A stretch of DNA of 64,000 nt from Duganella levis (GCF_009857605.1 NZ_WWCT01000025.1:1-64000); one strand, 5' to 3'; positions 18,488 to 26,983 are shown, counted from the first letter of the stretch. Numbers and translations are program-made. Notes: generated by a model not told the origin, from the sequence alone.

Positions 18488-19372
18488 ATGGATGATTTGA
18501 CGCGTGATGCAGAGAGTTTGCTGACTAAAACCAACCTGTCGGACGGCGTCGATCGTCGCGGCTTCCTGAAGACCGCCCTCGGCACCGGCTTTGCCGCCGC
18601 CACCCTGCCGGTGATGGCGCAAAACGTCGTCAAGACCGACACGGTTGGCCTGACCGCCGGCACCATCGTTCTCAATATCGGCGGCCAGGATGTGCCAGTC
18701 TATCGCGCCCAGCCGGAAGGCAAGACCAACCTGCCGGTGGTGCTGGTGATCTCGGAAATCTTCGGCGTCCACGAGCATATCGCCGACGTCGCCCGCCGCT
18801 TCGCCAAACAAGGCTACCTGGCGCTGGCGCCGGACCTGTTCATCCGCCAGGGCGACCCGACCAAGGTCGCCTCCATCGCCGACCTGCAACGCGACATCAT
18901 CTCCAAAACCCCGGACGCGCAAGTGTTCACCGACCTTGACGCCGTGGTCGCCTGGGCCAAGGTCAACGGCGGCAATGCCGACAAGATCGCCATCACCGGC
19001 TTCTGCTGGGGTGGCCGCATCACCTGGCTGTACGCCGCGCACAATCCGTCGATCAAGGCCGGCGTGGCCTGGTACGGCCGTCTGATGGGGGACAGCAACG
19101 CCAACTTTCCCAGGCACCCGATCGATGTTGCTGGCACTCTGACCGTGCCCGTGCTGGGCCTGTACGGCGCCAAGGACACCGGCATCTCGCAAGAGTCGAT
19201 CGTGGTGATGAAAGCGGCGCTGGCCAAGGGCCCGAACAAGTCCACGTTCATTATCTACCCGAACTCCGGCCACGCCTTCCACGCCGACTACCGGCCGAGC
19301 TATGTCGAGGCCGACGCCAAGGACGGCTGGGGCCGGACATTGGCCTGGTTCAAGCAAAACGGCGTCATTTGA
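18488..19372 (+). CDS. Exported dienelactone-hydrolase family protein
   Basis: An alpha/beta hydrolase of 294 residues. A Tat-type signal (DRRGFLKTALGTGFAAATLP, around residues 20-40) precedes a DLH domain with the nucleophile Cys173 in GFCWGGR, an Asp in YGAKDTG and a His in NSGHAFHA, the family triad. DLH enzymes open lactones such as dienelactone in chloroaromatic breakdown, but this Tat-exported subfamily has no assigned substrate. AAGGAG overlaps the polA stop. An upstream in-frame ATG at 18434 would lie inside polA and is rejected. Confidence 0.87.
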   Translation: MDDLTRDAESLLTKTNLSDGVDRRGFLKTALGTGFAAATLPVMAQNVVKTDTVGLTAGTIVLNIGGQDVPVYRAQPEGKTNLPVVLVISEIFGVHEHIADVARRFAKQGYLALAPDLFIRQGDPTKVASIADLQRDIISKTPDAQVFTDLDAVVAWAKVNGGNADKIAITGFCWGGRITWLYAAHNPSIKAGVAWYGRLMGDSNANFPRHPIDVAGTLTVPVLGLYGAKDTGISQESIVVMKAALAKGPNKSTFIIYPNSGHAFHADYRPSYVEADAKDGWGRTLAWFKQNGVI

Positions 19373-19490
19373 GCGGTTTTTAAGCAAAAAAGCATGCTGG
19401 GGAGTAAAATAACGCCCCGGCCTGCGCGACAGCGCGCACCGCCCAAGCACCAGAGGCTATAACATCGATCCCGTACTCATCTCCATTTTA

Positions 19491-20240
19491 TTGGCAACCA
19501 CACTGGCTGGCGTAGTGAGCATCACTGCGGCGGCCGTGTTCTCGTTTACCTTGCTGTCCAAGGTGGTCGAGCGCATGGTCAGCCTGTCGGTCGGCATTAT
19601 GCTGTCGACGTCGCTGCTGCATGCCTTGCCGGAAGCGTTCGAGTCGAACGCCAGCGCGCGCAGCCTGTTCGCCACCCTGCTGGTCGGCCTGCTGGCGTTC
19701 TTCCTGCTGGAGAAGCTGGCCATCCTGCGTCACTCGCACCACCACGAGCACGACGGTCACCATCACCACCACGGCCACGACAAGCATGAGGCTGGCAAGG
19801 CCGGCTGGATGATCCTGGTCGGCGACGGCATGCACAACTTCACCGACGGCATCCTGATCGCGGCCGCCTTCCTGGCCAATCCTGAGCTGGGCCTGGTGAC
19901 CGGACTGGCGATTATCGCCCACGAGATTCCGCAGGAAATCGGCGACTTCATCGTGCTGCTGAATGCCGGCTTCTCGCGCACCCGCGCCTATGTGTACAAC
20001 CTGCTGTGCAGCCTGCTGGCGATTGCCGGCGGCCTGCTGGGCTACTACACGCTGGACCGCGCCAGCAGCCTGATCCCCTACGTGCTGGTATTTGCTTCAT
20101 CTGGTTTCATCTACATTGCGCTCAGCGATCTGATGCCGCAAATGCAGCGCCGCGCCACGCTGCGCGAGACGGTGCCGCAAGTGCTGCTGATTGCGGCCGG
20201 CGTTGCCATCGTCGTGTTCCTGGTCGGTCACCACCACTGA
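19491..20240 (+). CDS. ZIP family metal transporter
   Basis: This importer of Zn2+ or other divalent metals has about seven hydrophobic segments, a cytoplasmic His-rich loop (HSHHHEHDGHHHHHGHDKHE) and the metal-site helices with GDGMHNFTDG and AHEIPQEIGD. From the TTG at 19491 the protein is 249 residues but loses part of helix 1 and has no ribosome site. The reading frame stays open upstream and would start naturally at 19464 (IDPVLISILLATTLAG), where AGAGG lies 7 nt upstream but the codon is ATC. The true start is therefore uncertain: a non-canonical ATC, a sequence error, or the TTG. Confidence 0.88.
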   Translation: MATTLAGVVSITAAAVFSFTLLSKVVERMVSLSVGIMLSTSLLHALPEAFESNASARSLFATLLVGLLAFFLLEKLAILRHSHHHEHDGHHHHHGHDKHEAGKAGWMILVGDGMHNFTDGILIAAAFLANPELGLVTGLAIIAHEIPQEIGDFIVLLNAGFSRTRAYVYNLLCSLLAIAGGLLGYYTLDRASSLIPYVLVFASSGFIYIALSDLMPQMQRRATLRETVPQVLLIAAGVAIVVFLVGHHH

Positions 20241-20331
20241 GTCTGTCCTGCAACAATGCCGCTTGCTTGTTGCAATGCGGCATGAAGCCGGCGGTTATAA
20301 TCGTCCGCTGTACTTCAACAAAGGAACTCAC

Positions 20332-22356
20332 GTGAAACGTTCGCTTATCAGCGCTGCCTGCTGCGCCTTACTCGTCCTATCCTCTCCATCGTATGCCCAG
20401 CAAGAGTCGGGCATCGATCTGAAAACCCTGGACTCGGCAGTGCGTCCGCAGGATGACTTCTACGGTTACGTCAACGGCATCTGGACCCGCAACACCGAAA
20501 TCCCGGCCGACAAATCGACCTGGGGCACCTACATCGAACTGCGCGAAACCGCGCAAGGCCAGCTGCGCTCGGTAATCGACGCCGCGGTGAAAAATCCCGG
20601 CAAGGCCGGCAGCGAAACGCACAAGATCGCGGACCTGTACACCAGTTTCATGAACGAGAAGGCGCGCAATGCGGCCGGCTTCAAGCCGCTGCACGGCGAC
20701 CTGGCGCACGTGGCCGCCATCAAGGACAAGAAAGATCTGCCGGCGCTGTTCGCCTACCTGCAACGCAACAGCATCCAGACGCCGTTCTCGGCCGGCGTGT
20801 CGGTCGATGCGCAAGATCCGGATCAGTACACGCTGAACGTCGGCCAGTCCGGCCTGGGCTTGCCGGACCGCGACTACTACCTGAAAGACGACGACGCCAA
20901 ACTGAAAGGCGCGCGCGACAAGTACCAGCAACACATCGCCACGCTGCTGGCGAAGAGCGGCGACAAGGATGCCGCCACCCACGCCGCGCAAGTGCTCGAC
21001 ATCGAAATCCGTCTGGCCAAAGCACAATGGACCCGCGTGCAGATGCGCGATCCGGTCAAATCGTACAACCGCGTCGACTTCGACAAATTCAGTGAACTGG
21101 CGCCGGCCTTCGACTGGAAAGCCTACTTCGCCGCCACCGGCATGTCGCCGAAAGCCTCGTCGGCCGTGGTGCGTCAACCGAGCTTCCTGACCGGCTTCTC
21201 CGAAGTGGTGGCAGATGTGCCGCTGGATGCATGGAAGAGCTACTTCAACTGGCGCATCATCGAAAGCTATGCGTCCTACCTGGACAGCGACACCGTCAAG
21301 GAACGCTTCGCCTTTGAAGGCACCGTGCTGCGCGGCGTGCCGCAAAGCGAACCGCAATGGCAACTGGCGCTGCGCTTCACCGACAGTGCGCTCAGCGATG
21401 CGGTCGGCAAGCTGTACGTCAAAACCTATCTGGCGCCGGAAACCAAGCCGCGCGTGATGGCCATGTTCAACAACTTCGTCGCCTCGTTCAAGGACGGCAT
21501 CGACAAACTGGACTGGATGGGCCCGGAGACCAAGAAAGAAGCGCAAGCCAAGCTGGCCGCGCTGCGTCCGAACATCGCCTACCCGGATAAATGGCGCGAC
21601 TACAGCGCGCTGAAAACCCAGCCGACCGACCTGATCGCCAACGTGCGCGCCTCGCGTGCCTGGGCTCGTCAGCGCAACCTGGACAAACTGGGCAAGCCGG
21701 TGGACCGCGAAGAATGGTCGATGACGCCGCAAACCGTCAACGCCAGCTACAACCCGTCGCTGAACGCGATCACGATTCCGGCCGCGATCTTGCAGCCGCC
21801 GTTCTTCAACGTCAAAGCGGAAGACGCGGTCAACTACGGCCTGCTGGGCATCACCTTCGGCCACGAAATCAGCCACGCGTTCGACGACTCCGGCAGCCAG
21901 TACGACGCCAAGGGCCGCCTGCGCAACTGGTGGACCGCCGACGACCGCGCCGCCTTCAAAGCGCGCGCTGCCGGCCTGGTCAAGCAGTATGGTTCGTACA
22001 GCCCGGTGCCGGGCTACTTCATCAACGGTGAGCTGACGCTGGGTGAAAACATCGGTGACAACTCCGGCCTGTCGCTGACGCTGAAGGCCTACCAGCGTTC
22101 GCTGGGCGGCAAGCCATCGCCGGTGATTGACGGCTTGACCGGTGAGCAGCGTCTGTATATTGGCTTCGCGCAGAAATGGCGCGCCAAGCTGCGTCCGGAA
22201 GCGGCCATCGCCCAGATCAAGAGCGACCCGCACTCGCCTGGCGAATTCCGCGCCAAAGGCACCGTGATGAACCAGCCAGGCTTCTACGAAGCGTTCGGCA
22301 TCAAACCAGGCGACCCGATGTACCTGCCGCCTGAACAGCGCGTGATCATGTGGTAA
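20332..22356 (+). CDS. pepO: M13 family zinc metallopeptidase (neprilysin/PepO-like)
   Basis: A 674-residue exported endopeptidase. The signal peptide (LISAACCALLVLSSPSYA) is followed by the M13 N-terminal domain (residues about 30-420). The catalytic domain has NAYY-like NASYNPSLNAITIPA, the zinc motif H511-E-I-S-H515 and the third ligand in ENIGDNSG. The start is GTG at 20332, with AAAGGAA upstream and TATAAT at 20296-20301. The protein ends in VIMW, typical of the family whose members end in CxxW or a related form. It likely degrades peptides in the periplasm. Confidence 0.93.
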   Translation: MKRSLISAACCALLVLSSPSYAQQESGIDLKTLDSAVRPQDDFYGYVNGIWTRNTEIPADKSTWGTYIELRETAQGQLRSVIDAAVKNPGKAGSETHKIADLYTSFMNEKARNAAGFKPLHGDLAHVAAIKDKKDLPALFAYLQRNSIQTPFSAGVSVDAQDPDQYTLNVGQSGLGLPDRDYYLKDDDAKLKGARDKYQQHIATLLAKSGDKDAATHAAQVLDIEIRLAKAQWTRVQMRDPVKSYNRVDFDKFSELAPAFDWKAYFAATGMSPKASSAVVRQPSFLTGFSEVVADVPLDAWKSYFNWRIIESYASYLDSDTVKERFAFEGTVLRGVPQSEPQWQLALRFTDSALSDAVGKLYVKTYLAPETKPRVMAMFNNFVASFKDGIDKLDWMGPETKKEAQAKLAALRPNIAYPDKWRDYSALKTQPTDLIANVRASRAWARQRNLDKLGKPVDREEWSMTPQTVNASYNPSLNAITIPAAILQPPFFNVKAEDAVNYGLLGITFGHEISHAFDDSGSQYDAKGRLRNWWTADDRAAFKARAAGLVKQYGSYSPVPGYFINGELTLGENIGDNSGLSLTLKAYQRSLGGKPSPVIDGLTGEQRLYIGFAQKWRAKLRPEAAIAQIKSDPHSPGEFRAKGTVMNQPGFYEAFGIKPGDPMYLPPEQRVIMW

Positions 22357-22404
22357 TGATGTAAGTTGATACGTCCTCGCCGGCCATCAGGCCGGGGAGG
22401 GCGC

Positions 22405-22806
22405 TTAGTCGAAGAAGCGCATATTCTTGTAGGGCTGCGCTCGACATTCCGACAGACGCGAACTGAGCGTCCCCACATGCGCTTCCAACCGATGACCATC
22501 GGGGTCCAGGAAGTAAAACGAATCGCCCTCGCTGCGATTTGGCTGCCACTCCACCACACCGCTCTTCAGAAGTTTTCGTCTAAACGCATCGAAATCGGCC
22601 TGTTGCACTGAAAACGCATAATGCGTATAGCTTGCCGAGGCATCCGTCGGCCCCGACGACAAGCAAAGCCACAACTCCCCCAGCGACAGATACGCCCCCG
22701 TCTCCCAAATTGCCTCCGGCTTAAAATTCAGCAGCCGCGAATAGAAGTCAAAACTTCTCGATAGATTGGAAACGGCAAGCGTCAGATGATTAAATCCAGT
22801 CAGCAC
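22405..22806 (-). CDS. fosA: FosA-like glutathione transferase (fosfomycin resistance family)
   Basis: A 133-residue vicinal-oxygen-chelate protein. FosA enzymes use Mn2+ and K+ to add glutathione to the fosfomycin epoxide. Metal ligands H7, H62 and E108 are present, as are T9, the NRSEGDSFYFLDPDGHRLEAH core and R117. The residue aligning with the substrate-contacting Lys90 of the Pseudomonas enzyme (from memory of that sequence) is Gln88 here, so activity may be reduced or changed. It lies at the edge of the lower-GC accessory stretch, opposite in strand to the genes that follow. Confidence 0.85.
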   Translation of the reverse strand: MLTGFNHLTLAVSNLSRSFDFYSRLLNFKPEAIWETGAYLSLGELWLCLSSGPTDASASYTHYAFSVQQADFDAFRRKLLKSGVVEWQPNRSEGDSFYFLDPDGHRLEAHVGTLSSRLSECRAQPYKNMRFFD

Positions 22807-22916
22807 AGGAGGCCTTCCACAAGATTTTAAAAGCTCATCTTAGCAAAGCGCATCGCAGCCCGAGTGAGATTTGACTGTGTTATCCTGAATACTACTGAAG
22901 CGTTGGAGACCACGCT

Positions 22917-23105
22917 ATGTCACATATCACAAGCACCAAACGTAGTGCCGGGATGGTTTTTGGCGATTTTTTCGCCCTGATCGGCGTGATGGCCTTCATG
23001 GGCGGCAGCCAGACCATAGGCGCGTTCCTGTTCGTCAGCGGCATCGCCCTCTACACCACCACAGCCGCCGCCCGCTGGCTCATCGCGAAGATCTCCAGCC
23101 GATAG
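22917..23105 (+). CDS. Small two-helix membrane protein, unknown
   Basis: A 62-residue protein with two hydrophobic segments (FFALIGVMAFMGG and IGAFLFVSGIALYTTTAAARW) and short polar ends. A TTGGAGA ribosome site precedes the ATG, and TTGACT at 22870 could be its -35 box. I do not recognise the family. It is divergent from the fosA-like gene. Confidence 0.5.
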   Translation: MSHITSTKRSAGMVFGDFFALIGVMAFMGGSQTIGAFLFVSGIALYTTTAAARWLIAKISSR

Positions 23106-23170
23106 CGCACCTTGCGACCCCTCTATCGTCCACGCTTTGCGCTAGCAATCGCCGGGCATAAGATGTCGCA

Positions 23171-23382
23171 ATGAACTCTAGACAAAACAAGCATCCACGC
23201 CAGAAGAAATCTGACCATTTGTTCATCGATACGGTTTTGGAGATATTGAAGAGACCGTACAAGCTGATTTGGATACAGAAGAGGATATCGTTAACGGCCG
23301 GACAATTCCGCATGAAGAAGTAATGGCGCAGGCTATGCAGATCATTGCTCAACATGGACAGCGAAAGCGAAAAATCGGCTGA
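23171..23382 (+). pseudogene. Broken copy of the antitoxin-like gene at 27672
   Basis: From ATG 23171 the first codons read MNSRQNK, then the frame shifts. In another frame, 23227-23382 encodes RYGFGDIEETVQADLDTEED, continuing NGRTIPHEEVMAQAM to a TGA. This matches the intact protein at 27672 (QYGFDDVEDSIQAGLDADED, then AGRTVPHDEVMAKAL) almost residue for residue. The segment equivalent to its residues about 8-42 is deleted or scrambled and the two parts are out of frame, so no full product can be made. Confidence 0.7.
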
Positions 23383-23748
23383 ATCTCGCATACGCTGGTC
23401 TGCTACAGCGATGCATCATTTTCGGCAACATTGGATCATAGAGCCGCCCAAGACCAGCGCGCCGCCATGTTGGTGGCTCAGCGAGTTGCGAGAGCACTGA
23501 GCGCGCTGAGCTTGCAGCCTGAACTCGGTACGGCTGTTGGCAGACCTCCACACGTAAATTGGACGAAACGTTAGTTTGATCCGATTCGGTGGTGTCGGGT
23601 CCATCTCAGTAAATCAACAGCGCTGTGACGCAAACGGCATTACACAGTGGCTGATGGCGTTTCGACCTGAAGATGTAGTGCTACAGTTACGCCGCTAGCG
23701 GCCACTAGCAGACACTGGCTTTATCGATCTGATTTGAATATGTTGGAT
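23383..23748. other. 366-bp gap without a convincing gene
   Basis: Only short open frames of fewer than 70 codons occur, on both strands, none with a ribosome site. The one structured element is a copy of the array motif at 23680-23717. The rest may be the decayed remainder of an earlier gene unit; I could not identify it. Confidence 0.4.
23680..23717 (+). repeat. Array intergenic motif, copy A
   Basis: GCTACAG, then CCGCTAGCGGCCACTAGCAG and ACACT, just before the gene at 23749. It shares the GCGGCCAnnAGCnG core with copies B-G. Confidence 0.45.
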
Positions 23749-24018
23749 ATGCCGACTTACTTTAAACGACACTGCGATGAGCTTCGAGGCGATGAGCATA
23801 ACGCTTGGGGAACCTCTTGGTGGTACTTCGAAGTTGATGAGAAAGGTCGGGTACTTCGTCAGATTGAGCAGTACGATTCGGGTGTTCGCTTGTGTTATGG
23901 TGAGCAGCATATAGAGGATGAGTTCGGTGGATTGAGTCAAGCCGCGCTAGATTTATCTGAGTCCGGATACACTGCAATCTCGTTACAAGATTTCGAGGCA
24001 GCTTGGAGCCTCTCGTAG
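23749..24018 (+). CDS. Small acidic protein, immunity-like, unknown
   Basis: An 89-residue soluble protein starting MPTYFKRHCDELRGDEHNAW and continuing GTSWWYFEVDEKGRVLRQIE, with an acidic middle and ending ISLQDFEAAWSLS. It resembles a widespread family of small hypothetical proteins (DUF6881-like, by memory) often found among toxin-immunity genes; this is not proof of function. In-frame starts at 23734 (TTG) and 23740 (ATG) are possible; I prefer 23749 because family members begin about there. No good ribosome site is visible for any of them. It is the first same-strand unit between motif copies A and B. Confidence 0.5.
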   Translation: MPTYFKRHCDELRGDEHNAWGTSWWYFEVDEKGRVLRQIEQYDSGVRLCYGEQHIEDEFGGLSQAALDLSESGYTAISLQDFEAAWSLS

Positions 24019-24020
24019 AT

Positions 24021-24051
24021 ATGCGGCAACCGGCCAAAAGTTACGATCTTC
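24021..24051 (+). repeat. Array intergenic motif, copy B
   Basis: GCGGCAACCGGCCAAAAG followed by TTACGATCTTC, directly after the stop at 24018. Confidence 0.5.
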
Positions 24052-24139
24052 TCCCAGAGTCAAAATGAACGGACTGGACGGAAACGGCACACGTCATCAA
24101 TCACCTTAACTCAGCGTTACCTTACTTAGGAGAGTTTAA

Positions 24140-24601
24140 TTGTCCGTGGAACATAATCCCAATGCCGCTGACACTGCGCCTGTGCAGAGAGAGAGAATTT
24201 CGGGAGAGATAGCTTCTGCAACCCGCCGTTTTTGGACCTTCGTGGCTGATCAAGTCGCTATATGGATAGGGTTGCTTACTTTGCAGATCGGCTACGGCGT
24301 GGCATACGGAATAGATGCTCTTGAAGCGCTAAACGGCATCAAGTGGTGGGGCATTTGCATAGCATTTTACTTTCTTTACTACGTATCTTTTGAGGCGATT
24401 TCCGGAAGAACGATTGGAAAGATCCTGACCGGCACGCGCGTTGTGACCACGAGTGGACTGGCGCTTTCCATCCCCACGACATTCGTACGTACGTTGTGCC
24501 GTTTACTTCCTTTTGAGCCGATGTCCTTTTCACTGGGTGAGACTTGGTGGCACGACTCGCTCAGCCGGACGCAGGTAGTGCGTTCGCACAGCACAACCTA
24601 G
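24140..24601 (+). CDS. RDD family membrane protein
   Basis: A 153-residue protein with three hydrophobic helices: FVADQVAIWIGLLTLQIGYG, WWGICIAFYFLYYVSF and a third, weaker one near FVRTLCRLLPFEPMSF. The RDD signature is present: RRFWTFVADQ near the start, and SGRTIGKILTGTRVV. The family's function is poorly known; some members are proposed ion/H+ exchangers. The start is TTG at 24140, backed by AGGAG (24129-24133) at good spacing; GTG at 24146 is an alternative. It is one gene of the array. Confidence 0.75.
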   Translation: MSVEHNPNAADTAPVQRERISGEIASATRRFWTFVADQVAIWIGLLTLQIGYGVAYGIDALEALNGIKWWGICIAFYFLYYVSFEAISGRTIGKILTGTRVVTTSGLALSIPTTFVRTLCRLLPFEPMSFSLGETWWHDSLSRTQVVRSHSTT

Positions 24602-24651
24602 CGGCTTGGGCCTTGGGGTGTGACCTCGTAAGTTTTGGCAGATGGCAAGCT

Positions 24652-24697
24652 GCTATCCTAAATGCCGTCGGCCGAATTCGGCCAAAAGCCGTCATTT
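24652..24697 (+). repeat. Array intergenic motif, copy C (full length)
   Basis: A 46-nt element with CGGCCGAATTCGGCCAAAAG at its core and GCCGTCATT at its end. It aligns without gaps to copy D at 33 of 46 positions, counted by eye. Confidence 0.6.
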
Positions 24698-24714
24698 AAT
24701 ATTCGGGGTGACAT

Positions 24715-25134
24715 TTGTCCGACGCAATAATTTATCTCCATCTCGAACCCGAATCATCGCTCCCCGAAATCGCCAACGAGCCAACTCGTATGGTCGTAAT
24801 TGTTGAAGCGGAAGTGTCGCCCGAGTGGCAGTCGCTGGTTAGCGATTGGATTGTTCGGTCTGGCTGCCTGTATATGATGGCGTGGGGCATCGAGTGCAGT
24901 TCTTGGGATGACTCAGTAGACTGGGCGAATATCGATAAATATGGCGAGGAGCCAATTCCGGATGACGGCTTCGTCATGACCACTTGGCACTCAGATGAGC
25001 CATTGGAGGAGGTTTTTTGGTTTTCTAAGAACGTCGCTTTCCATTCGGTCGTCGATTTACAACGCACGATACTTCTTCACATTTCCACGACGGAGCGAAG
25101 GGATCAACTGATCAAAGCATATGAAGCAGCGTGA
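24715..25134 (+). CDS. DUF7684-like protein, possible immunity protein
   Basis: A 139-residue soluble acidic protein. The central block (SGCLYMMAWGIECSSWDDSV, then GFVMTTWHSDEPLEEVFWF) resembles DUF7684 proteins as I recall them; these are small hypothetical proteins that often occur singly in such arrays. The start is TTG at 24715 (MSDAIIYLHLE) after a GGGGTGAC stretch that can serve as a ribosome site. No catalytic motif is visible. Function is unknown. Confidence 0.6.
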   Translation: MSDAIIYLHLEPESSLPEIANEPTRMVVIVEAEVSPEWQSLVSDWIVRSGCLYMMAWGIECSSWDDSVDWANIDKYGEEPIPDDGFVMTTWHSDEPLEEVFWFSKNVAFHSVVDLQRTILLHISTTERRDQLIKAYEAA

Positions 25135-25198
25135 CCATCTGCTTCGGGGCTGCTTCCGCCTGGTGTGACAATTCGTGAACTTTCCGCTTGAGCAGGAT

Positions 25199-25244
25199 GC
25201 TACCCTGAGGGCGATCGGCCGGGTACGGCCAAGAGCCGACGTTC
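25199..25244 (+). repeat. Array intergenic motif, copy D (full length)
   Basis: GCTACCCTGAGG, then CGATCGGCCGGGTACGGCC and AAGAGCCGACGTTC. Best match to copy C. It lies 64 nt after the previous stop. Confidence 0.6.
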
Positions 25245-25296
25245 GCTTAGTTTCACCAACAAATTTCTTTATACGACAATGCGGGAAGGTTGAGTG

Positions 25297-25325
25297 CGAG
25301 CAAGCGGCCATCCCCGCTTTGCTCG
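25297..25325. repeat. Hairpin inside the 25135-25416 gap
   Basis: CGAGCAAGCGG (25297-25307) pairs with CCGCTTTGCTCG (25314-25325) with one bulged base. There is no U-run on either side, so it is not a clear terminator. It contains GCGGCCA like the array motif and may be a folded variant of it. Confidence 0.4.
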
Positions 25326-25416
25326 ACTGAACCCGATCTAGGGCAATCTAGTTATAAGAGTGCGTTTATCTTTGGAAGCACGTTATTGCAACTGTTGAGA
25401 CCATAAAGGTATGCTA

Positions 25417-25650
25417 ATGCAAACAGAGCCGCATCCTGCTGTTTTAGTTATTGCCCGCGCTCTATTATTGGTGTTGGGATTTTCCATCTTAGCGGGGTGT
25501 ACTGCTTTGTATTTCTTCGGCGTTGAAGCCACATTTTTGACATGGTTATTAGCTATCAGCATAGGCATCCTGTTGATAGTATCTGCGTGTTTTGACTCCG
25601 CTTCGGGCGTGGTAGCTACGATTATCATCTTTTTCTATCCATTAAGCTGA
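25417..25650 (+). CDS. Small two-helix membrane protein, unknown
   Basis: A 77-residue protein with two long hydrophobic segments (VIARALLLVLGFSILAGC and TWLLAISIGILLIVSAC) and a hydrophobic tail. The LAGC context could suggest a lipobox, but it lies too far from the N-terminus for a clear lipoprotein. The ATG at 25417 is preferred over 25411 because AAAGG (25405-25409) then has usable spacing. Family not recognised. Confidence 0.45.
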   Translation: MQTEPHPAVLVIARALLLVLGFSILAGCTALYFFGVEATFLTWLLAISIGILLIVSACFDSASGVVATIIIFFYPLS

Positions 25651-25690
25651 TGCCGCCATTCCCGCTGGGGCGCGACGACCACAATGAGGT

Positions 25691-25718
25691 GACAGCAACC
25701 GGCCACAAGCGGACAATT
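25691..25718 (+). repeat. Array intergenic motif, copy E
   Basis: GACAGCAACCGGCCACAAGC followed by GGACAATT, about 40 nt after the stop at 25650. Confidence 0.5.
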
Positions 25719-25766
25719 TTGATAAATGAAAGTCAGACGACTGCCACGGATATGGAAGTATTGAAG

Positions 25767-26267
25767 ATGAAACTGAAATTATTCAGCCTAGGCACACTGA
25801 TGCTCTGTACATCGTTGGCTTCCAACGCAGCTACGATCAGTGACACAAGCCCCGTCGCTGTTGCCAATAAATTTGTAGACGCATTGCAGCATCAGCGTTA
25901 CAAAGACGCTGCGACCTTGTTTGTTCCGGGAGGAGTGGGAGATATCAATGCCACCGAGCACGCCTTACAGCGAATCGACGACAGTCTCGGCGGTCTTTCA
26001 ACGATACATCCTATCGCAACTCTAGCTGACGGTAAAACTATTAAATTGGAAGTTGGTACGCATCAAAATACGCCGCTGAAATTTCAGAAATTTGTGCAGG
26101 TTCGATATGTCTCCACCGCCAACGATGGGCAGCCAGTTTTTTACGAATTGAACCTTACAGCTGACCATATGCCACCACAGATTTTATCGGTCGCGCTGCA
26201 TTTTCCCGCAGCCGATACAAAGTCATTCAAACGCGCAAATCAGTTCGTATCCGCCATTAATTATTGA
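25767..26267 (+). CDS. Exported protein of unknown function
   Basis: A 166-residue protein with a clear signal peptide (LFSLGTLMLCTSLASNA, cleavage near residue 22). The mature part (PVAVANKFVDALQHQRYKDA, then ATLFVPGG) resembles small NTF2-like or DUF4878-like domains in spacing, but I cannot assign it. The start ATG 25767 is taken from the signal peptide; ATG 25752 in the same frame is possible. It is a single gene between motif copies E and F. Confidence 0.55.
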   Translation: MKLKLFSLGTLMLCTSLASNAATISDTSPVAVANKFVDALQHQRYKDAATLFVPGGVGDINATEHALQRIDDSLGGLSTIHPIATLADGKTIKLEVGTHQNTPLKFQKFVQVRYVSTANDGQPVFYELNLTADHMPPQILSVALHFPAADTKSFKRANQFVSAINY

Positions 26268-26280
26268 AGCACCGTCAAAA

Positions 26281-26310
26281 TGGCAGTAAGCGGCCAGTAG
26301 CGGTCAATCG
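26281..26310 (+). repeat. Array intergenic motif, copy F
   Basis: GCAGTAAGCGGCCAGTAGCG followed by GTCAATCG, 15 nt after the stop at 26267. Confidence 0.5.
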
Positions 26311-26342
26311 ATTAGGTGATCAATCGTTTTAGAGGCGGTGAA

Positions 26343-26915
26343 GTGATAAATCGAATTTTTCTAGGAATAGGATTATTGCTTCCGACCTTCGCTCTCGCGC
26401 AGACGGGGGAAGTGGCGGTGTCGAATTTTTCTGGCGTCTGGGAATACAAGGGGACAACCGAGCTTTCCGGGACTACTTACGTGGTGCAACAGCGCTATAC
26501 GTTTTATCAACGTGGGCACCGCATCTGCGGCTGTCTTGAAAGGAGCGGTGCGCCAAACACAATGCTTGAGCAGTATGCAATCAGTGGAGAAGCGCATCGC
26601 GACTATGCCGATCTGTGGATGGATGGGGGAACGCCTCGCTCGGCAACGTATTCGCCTCGTTATCCATTTGAGCCTGATGACTTAATTCGACTAAAAAAGT
26701 ATGCTAAAAAGCTCATCATGGGTAATGTGCATCAACCAAAAAACCTGCGCACGTTCGTTTTTCCGAAAGATGATCAGATCGTTTATTTGGCGAATATGCC
26801 ATTGAAGAAATTGCCTGAAGCACCGAATTCCAATGTTTGCGATTTAGAGGAACAGGGAGCGACTCGCAGATTTCTGGATGCTTGCCTTAGCGATCCGGTC
26901 AAATTGGAGCGCTAG
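26343..26915 (+). CDS. Exported protein of unknown function
   Basis: A 190-residue protein starting at GTG 26343 with GAGG 8 nt upstream. It opens with a signal peptide (IFLGIGLLLPTFALA). The mature part contains FSGVWEYKGTTELSGTTYVV and three closely set Cys/Gly residues (RICGCLERSG), which look like a lipocalin-like or DUF-type beta barrel, but no family is recognised. It sits between motif copies F and G. Confidence 0.55.
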   Translation: MINRIFLGIGLLLPTFALAQTGEVAVSNFSGVWEYKGTTELSGTTYVVQQRYTFYQRGHRICGCLERSGAPNTMLEQYAISGEAHRDYADLWMDGGTPRSATYSPRYPFEPDDLIRLKKYAKKLIMGNVHQPKNLRTFVFPKDDQIVYLANMPLKKLPEAPNSNVCDLEEQGATRRFLDACLSDPVKLER

Positions 26916-26942
26916 ACGGCAGCGTCAAATTCGTCAATAGCC

Positions 26943-26983
26943 AAACTATCCGCCGACAGCACCCGGCCAATACCGGACCTTCG
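26943..26983 (+). repeat. Array intergenic motif, copy G
   Basis: AACTATCCGCCGACAGCAC, then CCGGCCAATACCGGACCTTC, about 27 nt after the stop at 26915. Confidence 0.5.

Noticed and set aside
15724..18675. A 983-codon open frame antisense to polA
   Set aside because: Same codon-position shadow; polA motifs are complete on the plus strand.
20377..22233. A 618-codon open frame antisense to the M13 peptidase
   Set aside because: Shadow frame with no ribosome site or protein motif.
23416..23604. Minus-strand open frames around 23.4-23.6 kb
   Set aside because: Short, biased composition, no ribosome site and no family resemblance.
23680..26983. Classical integron attC sites
   Set aside because: I found no paired GTTRRRY/RYYYAAC core boxes around the motif copies and no integrase in the window, so I report only a recurrent motif.
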